Positions 1 to 9,284 of a stretch of 64,000 bases of DNA are shown in pieces (position 1 is the stretch's first letter; the number at the start of each line of letters is the position of its first letter). The translations under genes were made by a program, and so were the position numbers. The notes beneath the pieces are model-generated. The model had not been told where the DNA came from and ran no database searches. It saw only the letters and a list, made by a program, of their open reading frames with translations. This DNA comes from Nemertoderma westbladi (lineage: Eukaryota; Xenacoelomorpha; Nemertodermatida; Nemertodermatidae): the NCBI GenBank assembly GCA_032718475.1, contig JAUCBJ010003170.1, forward strand, positions 1-64,000. Direction: 5' to 3'.

Positions 1-1212
1 ATATATAGAATGCCGTGGTTTGTAATACTTGGATAATGTATATAGCAAATGTATGGCGTAAGGCCCCGTTCCGCGCTGCTTTTTTCTGAGCTTTATTTAA
101 AGCTTTTTTTTTAATTAAAACATTTTCTAGAAATTAGTTGCTTCAAGATGAATCTGAGAATTTTCGAATGCTAAAACCTAAAATATAGAATTATGCCCAC
201 CTTGAAGAAAAGCTCAAAAAAAGCTTGAAAAAAAGCTCCAAAAAAACCTGTGCGGAAACGGGCCTTAAGGGACATACTGAGAAATAATGTCGCACTGCGA
301 TGTAAAGTTAGAAAATATGTCGCCCTGGCGATTTGGTAGTGCGAACCTTTCCAAACAAATAGAAAAATTAGAGTCGTCATTGTTCACTTTCTAAGCTTTA
401 CGGCCCTCGTTATGTTATTTCCCTCGCTGTTATTATAACAATTTCGCACACTTTTGGTTTAAGTCGATAACATTAACAATTTTTTATGCATAATATAAAC
501 TATTCCACTCCTTTACGTATTTCAATTGTAGAGAATCTATAAAATTAATTACGAGCGGTAAATTTTGCGCATTCCAACTCAGAGATCTTGGAACTTTTAA
601 GTTCGTAAATTAAATAAAAAAAAAGTACAATTATAAAGAACTTAAAAAGGGCTAATAACATCAAGTAATTTTTATTATTACAATTGACTGCACACAATTA
701 ATAATAAGGATAACAACTAACTTACGCGGTAGAAAATAACAGAAACTTATAAAAATAAACAGTTTTTTACATCATTCGTGGCTGAAAGCTTTATTTATTA
801 CTGAACCGGTAAATTGTTACATTCCAAAACTGTAATATTTTGGTTAACGACCTTAAAGTTGTTATGTAGAACATATAAATGCTGTGCTAACTTTTCCTAC
901 TCTGTTCTGATCCTCGTAACACTCAGTTCATCACTACGTTCGTTAGTGTGACTGAAGATCAGGACACTGAGAAAACTACAAAAAAAATGTAAAATACTTA
1001 TTAATGAATTAAGATTCCATTTGAATTTAATTTAACCATCATTCCCAATTTCAAACTGAAATCATCCGAGAAAATTAATTGCGAAAATTTATATTGGACG
1101 TTTTCAGCCACGGCAACAAGGAAATAAAGCAACAAAGGAAATAAAGCAACAAGGAAATAAAGCAACAAGGAAATAAAGCGATTGAAAATAAATTCACATA
1201 ATAACATTTTCA
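1..1212. other. AT-rich intergenic sequence, no gene seen
   Basis: No coding region is supported here. Positions about 240-345 match, in inverted orientation, a stretch near 58800-58890 (shared words such as CGCACTGCGAT and GCCCTGGCGATTTGG), so this is a dispersed repeat. The short stretch around 400 (TTTACGGCCCTCGTT) recurs near 37450 and 59780. At 1120-1185 a short phrase, caacaaggaaataaag, repeats three or four times just beyond the SART1 stop codon. A TTTATT at about 790-795 could be a minus-strand AATAAA signal for SART1, but it is weak evidence in DNA this AT-rich. Confidence 0.5.
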
Positions 1213-3459
1213 CTATTTCCTTTTATCTTTAACTAAACAGGCGGCCCCTCCCGTAAACGTATTGTTAGTCCCACTCAGTACCAAATACGGCGTCGACAAC
1301 TGTTCCTGTTTGTTCCTCATGGTCGCCACTGTCTGCAGCGGCGTGTCCGTGGACGCCATCTTCCGCAGCAACTCCTGTTCCTGGAGTTTCTTCGATCTGC
1401 GTTCGATCTTTATCTTCCCCGAGCCTTTCCCGTGGAACTTATGCGAGAGATACCGGAAGGCCTCCTTCTGGTTCAGCAGCCTCCCCGAATCGTCGGCGTA
1501 CTCGATCTTGGGATCGGGTTTGTAGTTCCGCTTCTCGACGAAGTCCTGCACCGGACCGCGGGGCCCGCCGCCGTATCGGTTGTTCCTCCGCTCGAACTTG
1601 TCCTCGAAGTCCGCCGAGATGCCAGCCGCCATCGCGGGGTCCTCCACGCCAACCTCCGACGGGAGATTCTTCTTGCGAACTCCAACAAAAACTTTCTTTT
1701 CCTTTTCAATGAATCCTTTCTTATCGGCGAGTTTAAGAGCCGAGGCGATTCCCTGATCCATCGGCTTCTCCGTCAGGATGTCCTGCGTGTCGGGTTTCTT
1801 TGTCGCGCCTTCAGGATTCCAGGAATCCTGAGACGATTTAAAGTTGGTTTTATAGAGGATCGAAGTCGGATCGTCCTCGTCTAATTCCTCGACCATCTCG
1901 TCGGTGGGATTCTCTTCGGTTGTTACCTGGTTGTCTCCGAGAGTCCGACAGAACTCGGCGACGCTGTCCAGTTCCATAGCGCCGTACGCTGCGCCTGTGG
2001 GCGCCGCGCCCCGACTCCGCACCTCGTGCGCCACCCGCTCGGCCCCGACGCCGGCCGAGAAGTCCTTGGCGAGGAGTCGTCGCGTCCGCGCGAGCGCCGA
2101 CTCGTACGCCACGTCCGCCTCCTCCACGAGTCGGACCCCGGAGCAGTCCGCCTCCGGACCTACCAGATCCGAGTCCGACTCGGTCCCCTCGGCGGCGGCG
2201 GGCGCGACGGATCCCAGGAACGGGATCCTCCCGCCTCCTTCGTCGCGCCTCCCGTGGTCCGCGCCTCCCGCTCCTCCCAACGCCACTAAGTCGTCGGCTC
2301 GCAGCGGTTTAACCCGCTTCCGTAGCCGCTTCACTCGACGCGTCTGCTTGCGGAACCCGCCCTCGCCTCGCTCCATCTCCTCCTTACTCAACGTGTCCAG
2401 CGCGAGACGCAACGGCGCCGCTTGCAACGAGACTTTGGTTCGCTCGTGTTCCTCCTTTATGCGACGCAACGCGGCCAGCTGCTGGACATCCTGCGAGACG
2501 CCGACACCGAGTTTAAAAGACGATGAAACCTCGTCGTCGTACTTAGAAAGGATGCTGGGCAGCTGCGGCATACCGAGTTCATCCAATTCGTCGTTATCGT
2601 ACGGGTTGTAATCCTTCTTCTTCTTACGGAGATCCAAATTCTTCTCCGTCTTCTCGCGCTCCCAGAGATTCACGTTCATTAACGTATCTTCCTCTTCATC
2701 GAGGACTCCACTGTCTTTAAGCGTCAGGATCATTTGGCTCCCCTCCTGGAACCGATCCATCGAATGATCCACCTTCAACCCCTCCAGGTTGGAACTCCCG
2801 TAGGTCGGTTTATCGACCTGCTTTACGATCCTATCCAACCCGAATTCCTCCTCCATCTTCCTCAACTCTTCCTCCTCCACCTTTGCCTCTCTCCTCTTCA
2901 CTTCCAGCTTCCGACTCCGAGCTACCCACGCCTTCACGTCGTCTTCATCGTCGCTCCCTCCGTCTCCCAGCGTTCTCGCATTCTCGTACCGACCCATCAG
3001 CTTCCGTTTCTCCCGTTGCGCTTGCACCTTCGCTCGGAGTTTCTCTGTATCTTTCAGTTTGCTTATATTCGACGGAGGAGCGTGGACGTCGTCTTTAGGT
3101 TGCGTCGTAGACGAGGTGGAGTTCCTAGATCTCGATGTTTCCAACGGCTTTAGACCCAACTGGGCTCGGATTCTGTTTGTTTCTTCCACCGATATCGAGT
3201 CGCCCGCTCCTTTACTTTCCACCGAGATCGATTCACTAGCACTAGGATCCTCGTTTGTTCTTTGATTTATATCCTCTCTCGCAGAGCTTTGCCTTCCTGT
3301 TGTGTTATACCGGTAATTATCGACTTCGGGATTGTGACGTTTTATCCGTGAACGGTGCACCGGTGGAGGTGGTGACGGTGACACCGATGAACTGTCATCG
3401 CTCCTATCCCGATTCCGTTTGGAACGGGTTTTACTTCCATCTTTATTATGTCGAACCAT
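1213..3459 (-). CDS. SART1: SART1 / Snu66, U4/U6.U5 tri-snRNP-associated protein 1
   Basis: This encodes a 748-residue nuclear splicing factor, a component of the U4/U6.U5 tri-snRNP that helps recruit it to the pre-spliceosome. Recognition rests on many family blocks in the right order: an Arg/Lys/Ser-rich N-terminus (about 1-60), ETNRIRAQLGLKPLE (about 92-106), the acidic/basic helical region with WVARSRKLEVKRREAK (about 183-198), MILTLKDSGVLDEEEDTLMN (about 243-262), YNPYDNDELDEL followed by SILSKYDDE, AEFCRTLG, and the C-terminal KIEYADDSGRLLNQKEAFR, FHGKGSGKIKIERR and SSTDTPLQTV-like block ending near PYLVLSGTNN. Human SART1 is 800 residues, so this is essentially full length. The ATG is preceded by ordinary non-coding DNA. 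The whole coding region is one exon, so it is either a naturally intronless gene or an intact retrocopy. No frameshift or stop is seen. A Gly/Ala-rich, GC-rich central part (about residues 380-480) is less conserved. Confidence 0.95.
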   Translation of the reverse strand: MVRHNKDGSKTRSKRNRDRSDDSSSVSPSPPPPVHRSRIKRHNPEVDNYRYNTTGRQSSAREDINQRTNEDPSASESISVESKGAGDSISVEETNRIRAQLGLKPLETSRSRNSTSSTTQPKDDVHAPPSNISKLKDTEKLRAKVQAQREKRKLMGRYENARTLGDGGSDDEDDVKAWVARSRKLEVKRREAKVEEEELRKMEEEFGLDRIVKQVDKPTYGSSNLEGLKVDHSMDRFQEGSQMILTLKDSGVLDEEEDTLMNVNLWEREKTEKNLDLRKKKKDYNPYDNDELDELGMPQLPSILSKYDDEVSSSFKLGVGVSQDVQQLAALRRIKEEHERTKVSLQAAPLRLALDTLSKEEMERGEGGFRKQTRRVKRLRKRVKPLRADDLVALGGAGGADHGRRDEGGGRIPFLGSVAPAAAEGTESDSDLVGPEADCSGVRLVEEADVAYESALARTRRLLAKDFSAGVGAERVAHEVRSRGAAPTGAAYGAMELDSVAEFCRTLGDNQVTTEENPTDEMVEELDEDDPTSILYKTNFKSSQDSWNPEGATKKPDTQDILTEKPMDQGIASALKLADKKGFIEKEKKVFVGVRKKNLPSEVGVEDPAMAAGISADFEDKFERRNNRYGGGPRGPVQDFVEKRNYKPDPKIEYADDSGRLLNQKEAFRYLSHKFHGKGSGKIKIERRSKKLQEQELLRKMASTDTPLQTVATMRNKQEQLSTPYLVLSGTNNTFTGGAACLVKDKRK

Positions 3460-3494
3460 TATTTCAGTACTGTAGGCCCTACATCAGTATTCAG

Positions 3495-3531
3495 CAAGGA
3501 CTACTATACTACAGTAGTATAGTAGTCCTTG
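3495..3531. repeat. Perfect 18-bp-arm palindrome just upstream of SART1
   Basis: The left arm caaggactactatactac is followed by a single A and then its exact reverse complement. The structure lies 36 bp upstream of the SART1 ATG, so it falls in the 5' UTR or core promoter. It could form a very stable hairpin in RNA or a cruciform in DNA. Confidence 0.85.
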
Positions 3532-4259
3532 GCAGCTTGGTATTCAGGTATTTATTTGCAATTTGTGTCTCCTGTGTCCTGTCAGCCTGTACCTCTATCC
3601 ATTCCACTATCTGCCTATCACAGTATCAGCCTATAGCACAGGCCTAAACTTCGAAATCGACCCTATTTGATAGAGTTGGATAGCCCAGCCCAGGCCAGGT
3701 CCAGCCCTTAAAACTGTAGGCCTATTAGCTAATAGCTATAAGTTAAGATGGTATGTACTGTATAGTCAAGTCACAGTATGTAGGCTTATTAAAAGTATTA
3801 TCATGAATTATCGGCGGAGATTCTTTGAGAGAGAATTAATTCATGAAAGTTTGCCGTAATTATTAATGTTTAGTTTTAGTTTATAGTCAGTCATGTCATC
3901 ATACAGTCATAGGCGTACTGTAGTGCGGCAGTTCCAGATATTGGATATATGCCGTTTTCTCACTGAACCTTGCACCTTGCATGGGAATATATAGTAAATG
4001 TTTTGGGTGATTTTGAATTTGGTTATTTGGTACGAAATTTTATTGTGATCAATAATCCAACTGACAGACTGATGCCCAGCCAGCCAGCCAGTGCCGGGGC
4101 TGGAACACACCTGGGCCATGTGCCATCGAAAATTGTATTGCTCTTGCATATAATGTCAATATCCGGTGTAGAATTTGATCACTTTAAGGAAAACCCGCGA
4201 TGTCTGAATGTAGCCAGTTGGGCTTCATTCCAGGTCCAGCAGTCGGATTATTGATGACA

Positions 4260-4384
4260 ATAATATTACCTACCCGAATAGGTTAAAATAATATTTAACT
4301 AAATAAATAAATAATATTTACTTACATGGAAGTATATAGGGCCTAGTGAATATTATTTTAACCTATTCGGGTAGGTAATATTAT
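4260..4384. mobile_element. Foldback / MITE-like element with perfect 36-bp inverted arms
   Basis: The left arm at 4260-4295 (starting ataatattacctacccgaat) has its exact reverse complement at 4349-4384. The spacer of about 53 bp is AT-rich. There is no ORF. Size and structure fit a miniature inverted-repeat element. A target-site duplication is not clear. Confidence 0.7.
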
Positions 4385-6210
4385 ATAATCCTACATTACA
4401 TTGTAAGGTAGGCCTATAGCTATGTATAGGTCCTAATGCAATATCTGCAGGACTATCAGTAGTTTAGACAACATCCAACATACTGACATAGATGATATAT
4501 TAAGATGTAAAAGCTTCTGTGGGATATAACTGGCCCTTTTGCTTTGCAATCCAGTTTCCCCCCAGGCGCTGGAATACTCTAAAAGGCTCACTAACTCGAA
4601 TGATACAAGCGACCGGCTGATTGGCTGATTTGCTGTACGAGGGGCTCTTTGCTATGTTCTATCGGCCAACCAGAGCTATAGCAGCAGAGTATGCAACCAG
4701 GACAACCGAGCGGAGTGACTCATTTTGTGTGCTGGCCAAGGGATGCCAAAATCCTGATAGTTCGGCATTTAGACATTCGTGGAACCTGTGGATTCTGGTG
4801 TTCTGCCAATGAGAGCTATTCCTCTCTGTGTAAAAGATACCTGCAACAGGGACAGAGCACAGTGTGTGTTGTTATTCCTCCTACGCCAGAACATCGGCTT
4901 TTGGAATGACTTGTTTCAGACTTTTAGTAAAACATTAGTAGGCTTAGATTATAGAACGTATAACTGTTATCGACCCAATCAGCATACAGTCTAATCATAT
5001 TATATCTTAACCTACCGTCTTAATGCTATTTACTGTTGTGTTTATCAGTTGGTTGAATATTATTATTTGGAGAACATCTATAAAGAACCCAAATTTCCCA
5101 ATTTTCTTGATACACTACAGGTTAGAGAGACAGGCTATATATATAACAATTTGCGACTTATGTTATCGTGGTTTGTAGTGAATCTAATGCTATTTGATAA
5201 GCACTACATGGGTCAATTGCTGTTCTCTTTATGTGTGATCAAATTCATTGACGGTCGGCAGATTAGTGTGCAGTATTGTGCGGTACCGGTAGTGTGCATG
5301 ATTGTGACTGATAACAAAGCATTTCCTAAAGAATGCGCCTTATACGTGAATCATAAGCCTTACCGTTGCGTGTAGTATAAGTCATAGCTCTGTTTACTTA
5401 GATAGAGCGCCACGTCCTAAAGGAACTGTTAATATTTCCCGAAAGTGAATAATATTTGTCAGAAATTATTTATTAGCGATCAATCGAATAATACAGTAGG
5501 CTTCACTGCAATAATAAAATCTAAGCCCCATCCGAATCCAGTCTCCCGGGAATATCCAGCGGGTGAATGGACGCGCACTAGGCTGGCTTCGGCTAATGTT
5601 GTGTTTATTGGTATTAAATACTTGTCATTTACTAAAAGTCTATTCATAAACCAAAGACATATAAATTTTGGCAGGTTAAACTGCTAAAGGTCTTCAAAAG
5701 CGCGTACATAAGATATTACTAACACTCAACTCCCCCCGTCAGGGTCAGTTTGCTGACACAAAAGCATATCTACGTCAATCCATTTTTTTAGCCTAGATAA
5801 TTTCAGAGAGCATCGGTTCAACAGACTGCCGCTAGAGGGCTTAATATCTGTAAATTATAATGTTCTCCAATTTCATTGTTTTGGATCAATTCAAGTTGAT
5901 TCTTGGCAGAGGTTCTTCTATACCATAAAATTGCGTCTTTGAGTGGAAAATGAATAGCGAAATGTGTGAAAGTGAAAACGTTATCTAATTTCGTTGTTTA
6001 TATTGTTTTTTAGCGGATTCTTTGCAGATAAGTGCTTTGAGCTGTGTGTATCTGCCGCGACTGTTATTTTTGTTTGAGATCGATTTAGTTTACCAATGTA
6101 AATATATAGTTAAATTTCTTTAAAATTAATTACGTCCCAAATGGCGAAAATAATCCTGCATGTATCAAAAGTTAAAGCGCAAAAAAATGTTTAATTCAAA
6201 ATTATTTGAG

Positions 6211-6216
6211 TTTATT
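6211..6216 (-). terminator. Possible polyadenylation signal for ZBBX
   Basis: TTTATT on the plus strand reads AATAAA on the minus strand, about 200 bp beyond the ZBBX stop codon. Position and strand fit, but such hexamers are common in AT-rich DNA. Confidence 0.3.
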
Positions 6217-6414
6217 TACATCGATATTTATCTTTCTCAATTTACTTTTGAAATTTCACTTGAAAAACAATACTAAAAAAACTATGGCGGTGAGTTTGTC
6301 ATACCTAATTGACAAAATATATTATACATCTTTTAAAACAAAACTCCACATTGGAGTAAATAATTCAGAAATGGGATTGTGTGAAAAACAATAAGATAAT
6401 CTTAATAAATGTTA

Positions 6415-8190
6415 TTAAGTGTAAACAATTGGGTCGCATAATGAGGTTGATTGAGCCGGAGTTATATGGGTTGATGATAAAGGTCGCCAGATGGATTCGG
6501 CACCCCTTGCAGAGAGGAGAGACGTGTTGGGTTGATAGTCTGTTATTACGCTGCGATTGCTAGAGTCTGGGTTGCTATTAGCAACTCGAGACCTCGATGG
6601 TAATTGGTTGATGTCGGATTGACTTAATGGATGATCAACTCCTTCGTCGACTCTTTGATCTACTCCGATAGTGAAGAAGCTACCCAACCGGCTGGGAGAT
6701 TCTGTAGGATTGGTTTCGACACCGAGATATCTACTAGAGACTCCAGCCAGCGCCTCTGTAGGTCTCTTAGTGATTCCACCGTCTGGGCCAATAGAAACTG
6801 GACGCCATTTAGACTTCTTATTGCTCAACAATCCACTCACCCCACTGGATAATAAATCGCCATTGCTAACAGACTCATCTACGCCTTCCAAATATTTTTC
6901 CTCCTTGGAAATCATATTTTCCATTTCTGGTCTAAATTCTTCTATTGTAACTCTAGTAACATGGTCAGCGACATCACGAGAGACCAGCATATCCTCTTCG
7001 GGATCATCAACAAAGAAATTAGATATTTCTCCATCAGCACCATCCACATTAAGCGCCTCTTCAACCTCATCTATTTCAATAACACTAAATACACTATTCG
7101 ATTTCACAGCCGGATTCCTGAGTTCCAAGAAACTTCGCAGTTGTGATTCGCCATTCACTAGTTCCGTATTAACCAATGGCTGCTCTTCCAGAATCGGGCC
7201 GCTATACATGTTTATCTGTGGCGCGTCGGAACGTCTGTGCTGCTTCAACATCAGTTTCTCCGTGTAACTCATCGAACTCTTGAACGTTATATTCGGCACG
7301 GCGGCATCCGTCTGGGTTCCGCTCAACTGCGTACTGTTGCTATGGCAACTGTTACCATTGACCTGGTGGTTGCTACGCCAAGCTTTAAGAGCGCTTTGAA
7401 ATGAGTCAGCGCTTTCTTCTTCGTCGAATTGTCCAACCGATAAATTCGAGTTATTATTATTAATAATGTTAGTTTTATTTATTTTGACCGCATTGTATCC
7501 CTTGGTTACGGGAAGATCTACGTCTCTGGGAGTGGTACCGGTTTCCACTACCTTCGGTAGGATTGTCCCACTACGTTGCCATTGGTTACTAAGCTGCTGG
7601 AGTTGTTCAGTCACTTCCGGTCTATCTGATTGCACTTGATGGGGAGTAAAGGGGTGTTTATTCCCGGCGGGTTTACGAACGAACTTGTACCCGGGAATGG
7701 CCGTGGATCTGTGGTCCCGTAACTTACCCTTGAGATGGAACTGGGCGTAACACGTGGCGCAGTAGACCTCGTTGCATTGCACGCAGCTGAGCGTTGACGG
7801 ATGTTCGCCGCATTGACCGCATTGGGGGGCCTCTGGAATGGTTCCGGGTTTTTCATTGAAATGTTTCTCCGCTACTTTTAGGACGGGGTTTTTACGTTTC
7901 GGGCGAACGTCTTCGCATTTTATTTCCTTGAGGATTGTAATCTTTGTCGGCCGTTGTTTATTTGCCGCCGCAGGCTTACTGTCTTTCTTATTTGTAATGT
8001 TTGCTGACTTCCAATGGTTTCCGTCCCGGCCTATCCTGTTAGACTCGGAGGTCAACGCGATCTTTAGTTCCCCCAATCTCTGTTGCATTCTCTGAGTGTC
8101 TAGTTCCAGGTCCTGCATGTTGGCACGCAGTACTGACCTCGAACTGAGTTCTTTGTTTCTGCGATATTGTAGATCTTTTGTAGTCATCAT
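6415..8190 (-). CDS. ZBBX: ZBBX-like zinc finger B-box domain protein
   Basis: This is a 591-residue protein. The N-terminus has a helical segment (about 8-48: YRRNKELSSRSVLRANMQDL, then ELDTQRMQQRLGELKIAL) followed by GNHWKSA, matching the arrangement in vertebrate ZBBX. A B-box-type zinc finger follows at about 122-160, with CGQCGEHPSTLSCVQC, CATC and the His pair in FHLKGKLRDHRS. The rest is low-complexity, acidic and Ser/Asn-rich, as in the family. Vertebrate ZBBX is somewhat longer (about 800 residues) and is expressed in multiciliated tissues; a molecular function is not established. The coding region is one ORF from MMTTKDLQ to the stop. It faces the tectonic gene head to head across about 1.1 kb. 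The call depends mainly on the N-terminal 170 residues. Confidence 0.82.
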   Translation of the reverse strand: MMTTKDLQYRRNKELSSRSVLRANMQDLELDTQRMQQRLGELKIALTSESNRIGRDGNHWKSANITNKKDSKPAAANKQRPTKITILKEIKCEDVRPKRKNPVLKVAEKHFNEKPGTIPEAPQCGQCGEHPSTLSCVQCNEVYCATCYAQFHLKGKLRDHRSTAIPGYKFVRKPAGNKHPFTPHQVQSDRPEVTEQLQQLSNQWQRSGTILPKVVETGTTPRDVDLPVTKGYNAVKINKTNIINNNNSNLSVGQFDEEESADSFQSALKAWRSNHQVNGNSCHSNSTQLSGTQTDAAVPNITFKSSMSYTEKLMLKQHRRSDAPQINMYSGPILEEQPLVNTELVNGESQLRSFLELRNPAVKSNSVFSVIEIDEVEEALNVDGADGEISNFFVDDPEEDMLVSRDVADHVTRVTIEEFRPEMENMISKEEKYLEGVDESVSNGDLLSSGVSGLLSNKKSKWRPVSIGPDGGITKRPTEALAGVSSRYLGVETNPTESPSRLGSFFTIGVDQRVDEGVDHPLSQSDINQLPSRSRVANSNPDSSNRSVITDYQPNTSLLSARGAESIWRPLSSTHITPAQSTSLCDPIVYT

Positions 8191-9284
8191 GAACGCAATT
8201 ATTATACCAAATTTATTTTATAGTTAGTGGCGTAGATTACAAGTATATATATTAAAGTAAAAGCTTAATAGTGGTAATAGTCAGGGTGTTATTTATAATA
8301 CACCACGTTATAACATTTAATTGTATTTTACATGCAGAACCAGACATTTACCGGAAATGTGATAACAGTGATCTGAGCGCAGTTGTACCGTATTGAGAAT
8401 GTTAGTTTATTCTTTGTTGTCATGCCAATTTGAAAATATGTTTAATTTCGTTACAATAATTACGATTATATTATGAAGTGTCGTCTATTGCACGATTTAA
8501 CCAGATCACCTAAGATGAGGAAACATTAAGAATTTATATTAAAATTTAGCACGATTATAAATTATAAAGTCACGCAATGATAAGCAAATTGACTCGTACA
8601 ATTCAGTAATGAATGAACCAAAATAGTGGTAAGCAGAAAGTACTTGTTTGGCGGTTGCCAAGCAACCATCAACATTCCCTGCTCTCACATTTACCACCTA
8701 CCAATCAGGCACTGATCGCGTACCGGTCCTGTAGGCCTATCCAATCCATCCCCTCAAAACTACCATAGGAGGCTAACTGATTCAGTTAATTATTTATGAG
8801 TCCTCCTCAGTTTACATTTAGATACAAATGTATTGCAAAACTAAATCTTCTTCAGTGAATAAATTCTGAAAAATTGTACACACCGTTTCCATGTTGTGTC
8901 CCAGTCCAGCAGACCAGCACCGGCTGATCCCTTGGTCAGCTTGGTTGGCACCTGACAGTGGCTGTCTGTGTATCGTTGTAAGTTGATGCTTCTTAGTCGT
9001 GGGCCATGGCATCTACTACCGTACCGGTATGTAATTATCGCTTACTGGTGTGTGTGTACCGGTATTTCATAATTATGCCAGTTTCATTCATTCATTTATA
9101 ATTTCGTTATAATATTTATTATATTATTTGAACTTAAATTCTTATATTTGCGCCATACGAACTGCAGCAACAGGTTAACCCACGCGACTCCGTCAAGCAT
9201 AATCAACAACATTACGCCCATCAATTCTACAACTACCGGTAACCAGTGCAAGTGAACCCCAAGGATAAATACTACTAAGAATTA
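8191..9284. promoter_or_regulatory. Divergent intergenic region between ZBBX and tectonic
   Basis: About 1.1 kb lies between the two divergent start codons, so both promoters are probably here. It is AT-rich. I could not pick out a TATA box or an X-box (RFX site) with confidence. A GTTGCCAAGCAACC word at about 8653-8666 contains the half sites GTTGCC and GCAAC, which resemble an RFX X-box (GTNRCC N0-3 RGYAAC). It is a candidate only. Confidence 0.4.
8653..8666. promoter_or_regulatory. Candidate RFX X-box-like palindrome
   Basis: GTTGCCAAGCAACC consists of GTTGCC, a short spacer and the inverted half site GCAAC. RFX factors bind X-boxes of the type GTNRCC N RGYAAC and drive ciliary genes. The site sits between two cilium-linked genes transcribed away from each other. 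The link is inferred from motif shape and position alone. Confidence 0.4.

Larger units (their letters stand above)
3532..6414. other. Intergenic region between SART1 and ZBBX
   Basis: About 2.9 kb separates the 5' end of SART1 from the 3' end of ZBBX. Short ORFs here show no recognisable domains and no codon pattern. The region holds the inverted-repeat element at 4260-4384 and scattered CTGTAGTA/TAGGCCTA-type low-complexity words. I see no RNA gene. Confidence 0.5.

Noticed and set aside
1262-3265. Several plus-strand ORFs across the SART1 gene
   Set aside because: They are antisense shadows of the SART1 coding strand, with no recognisable protein content.
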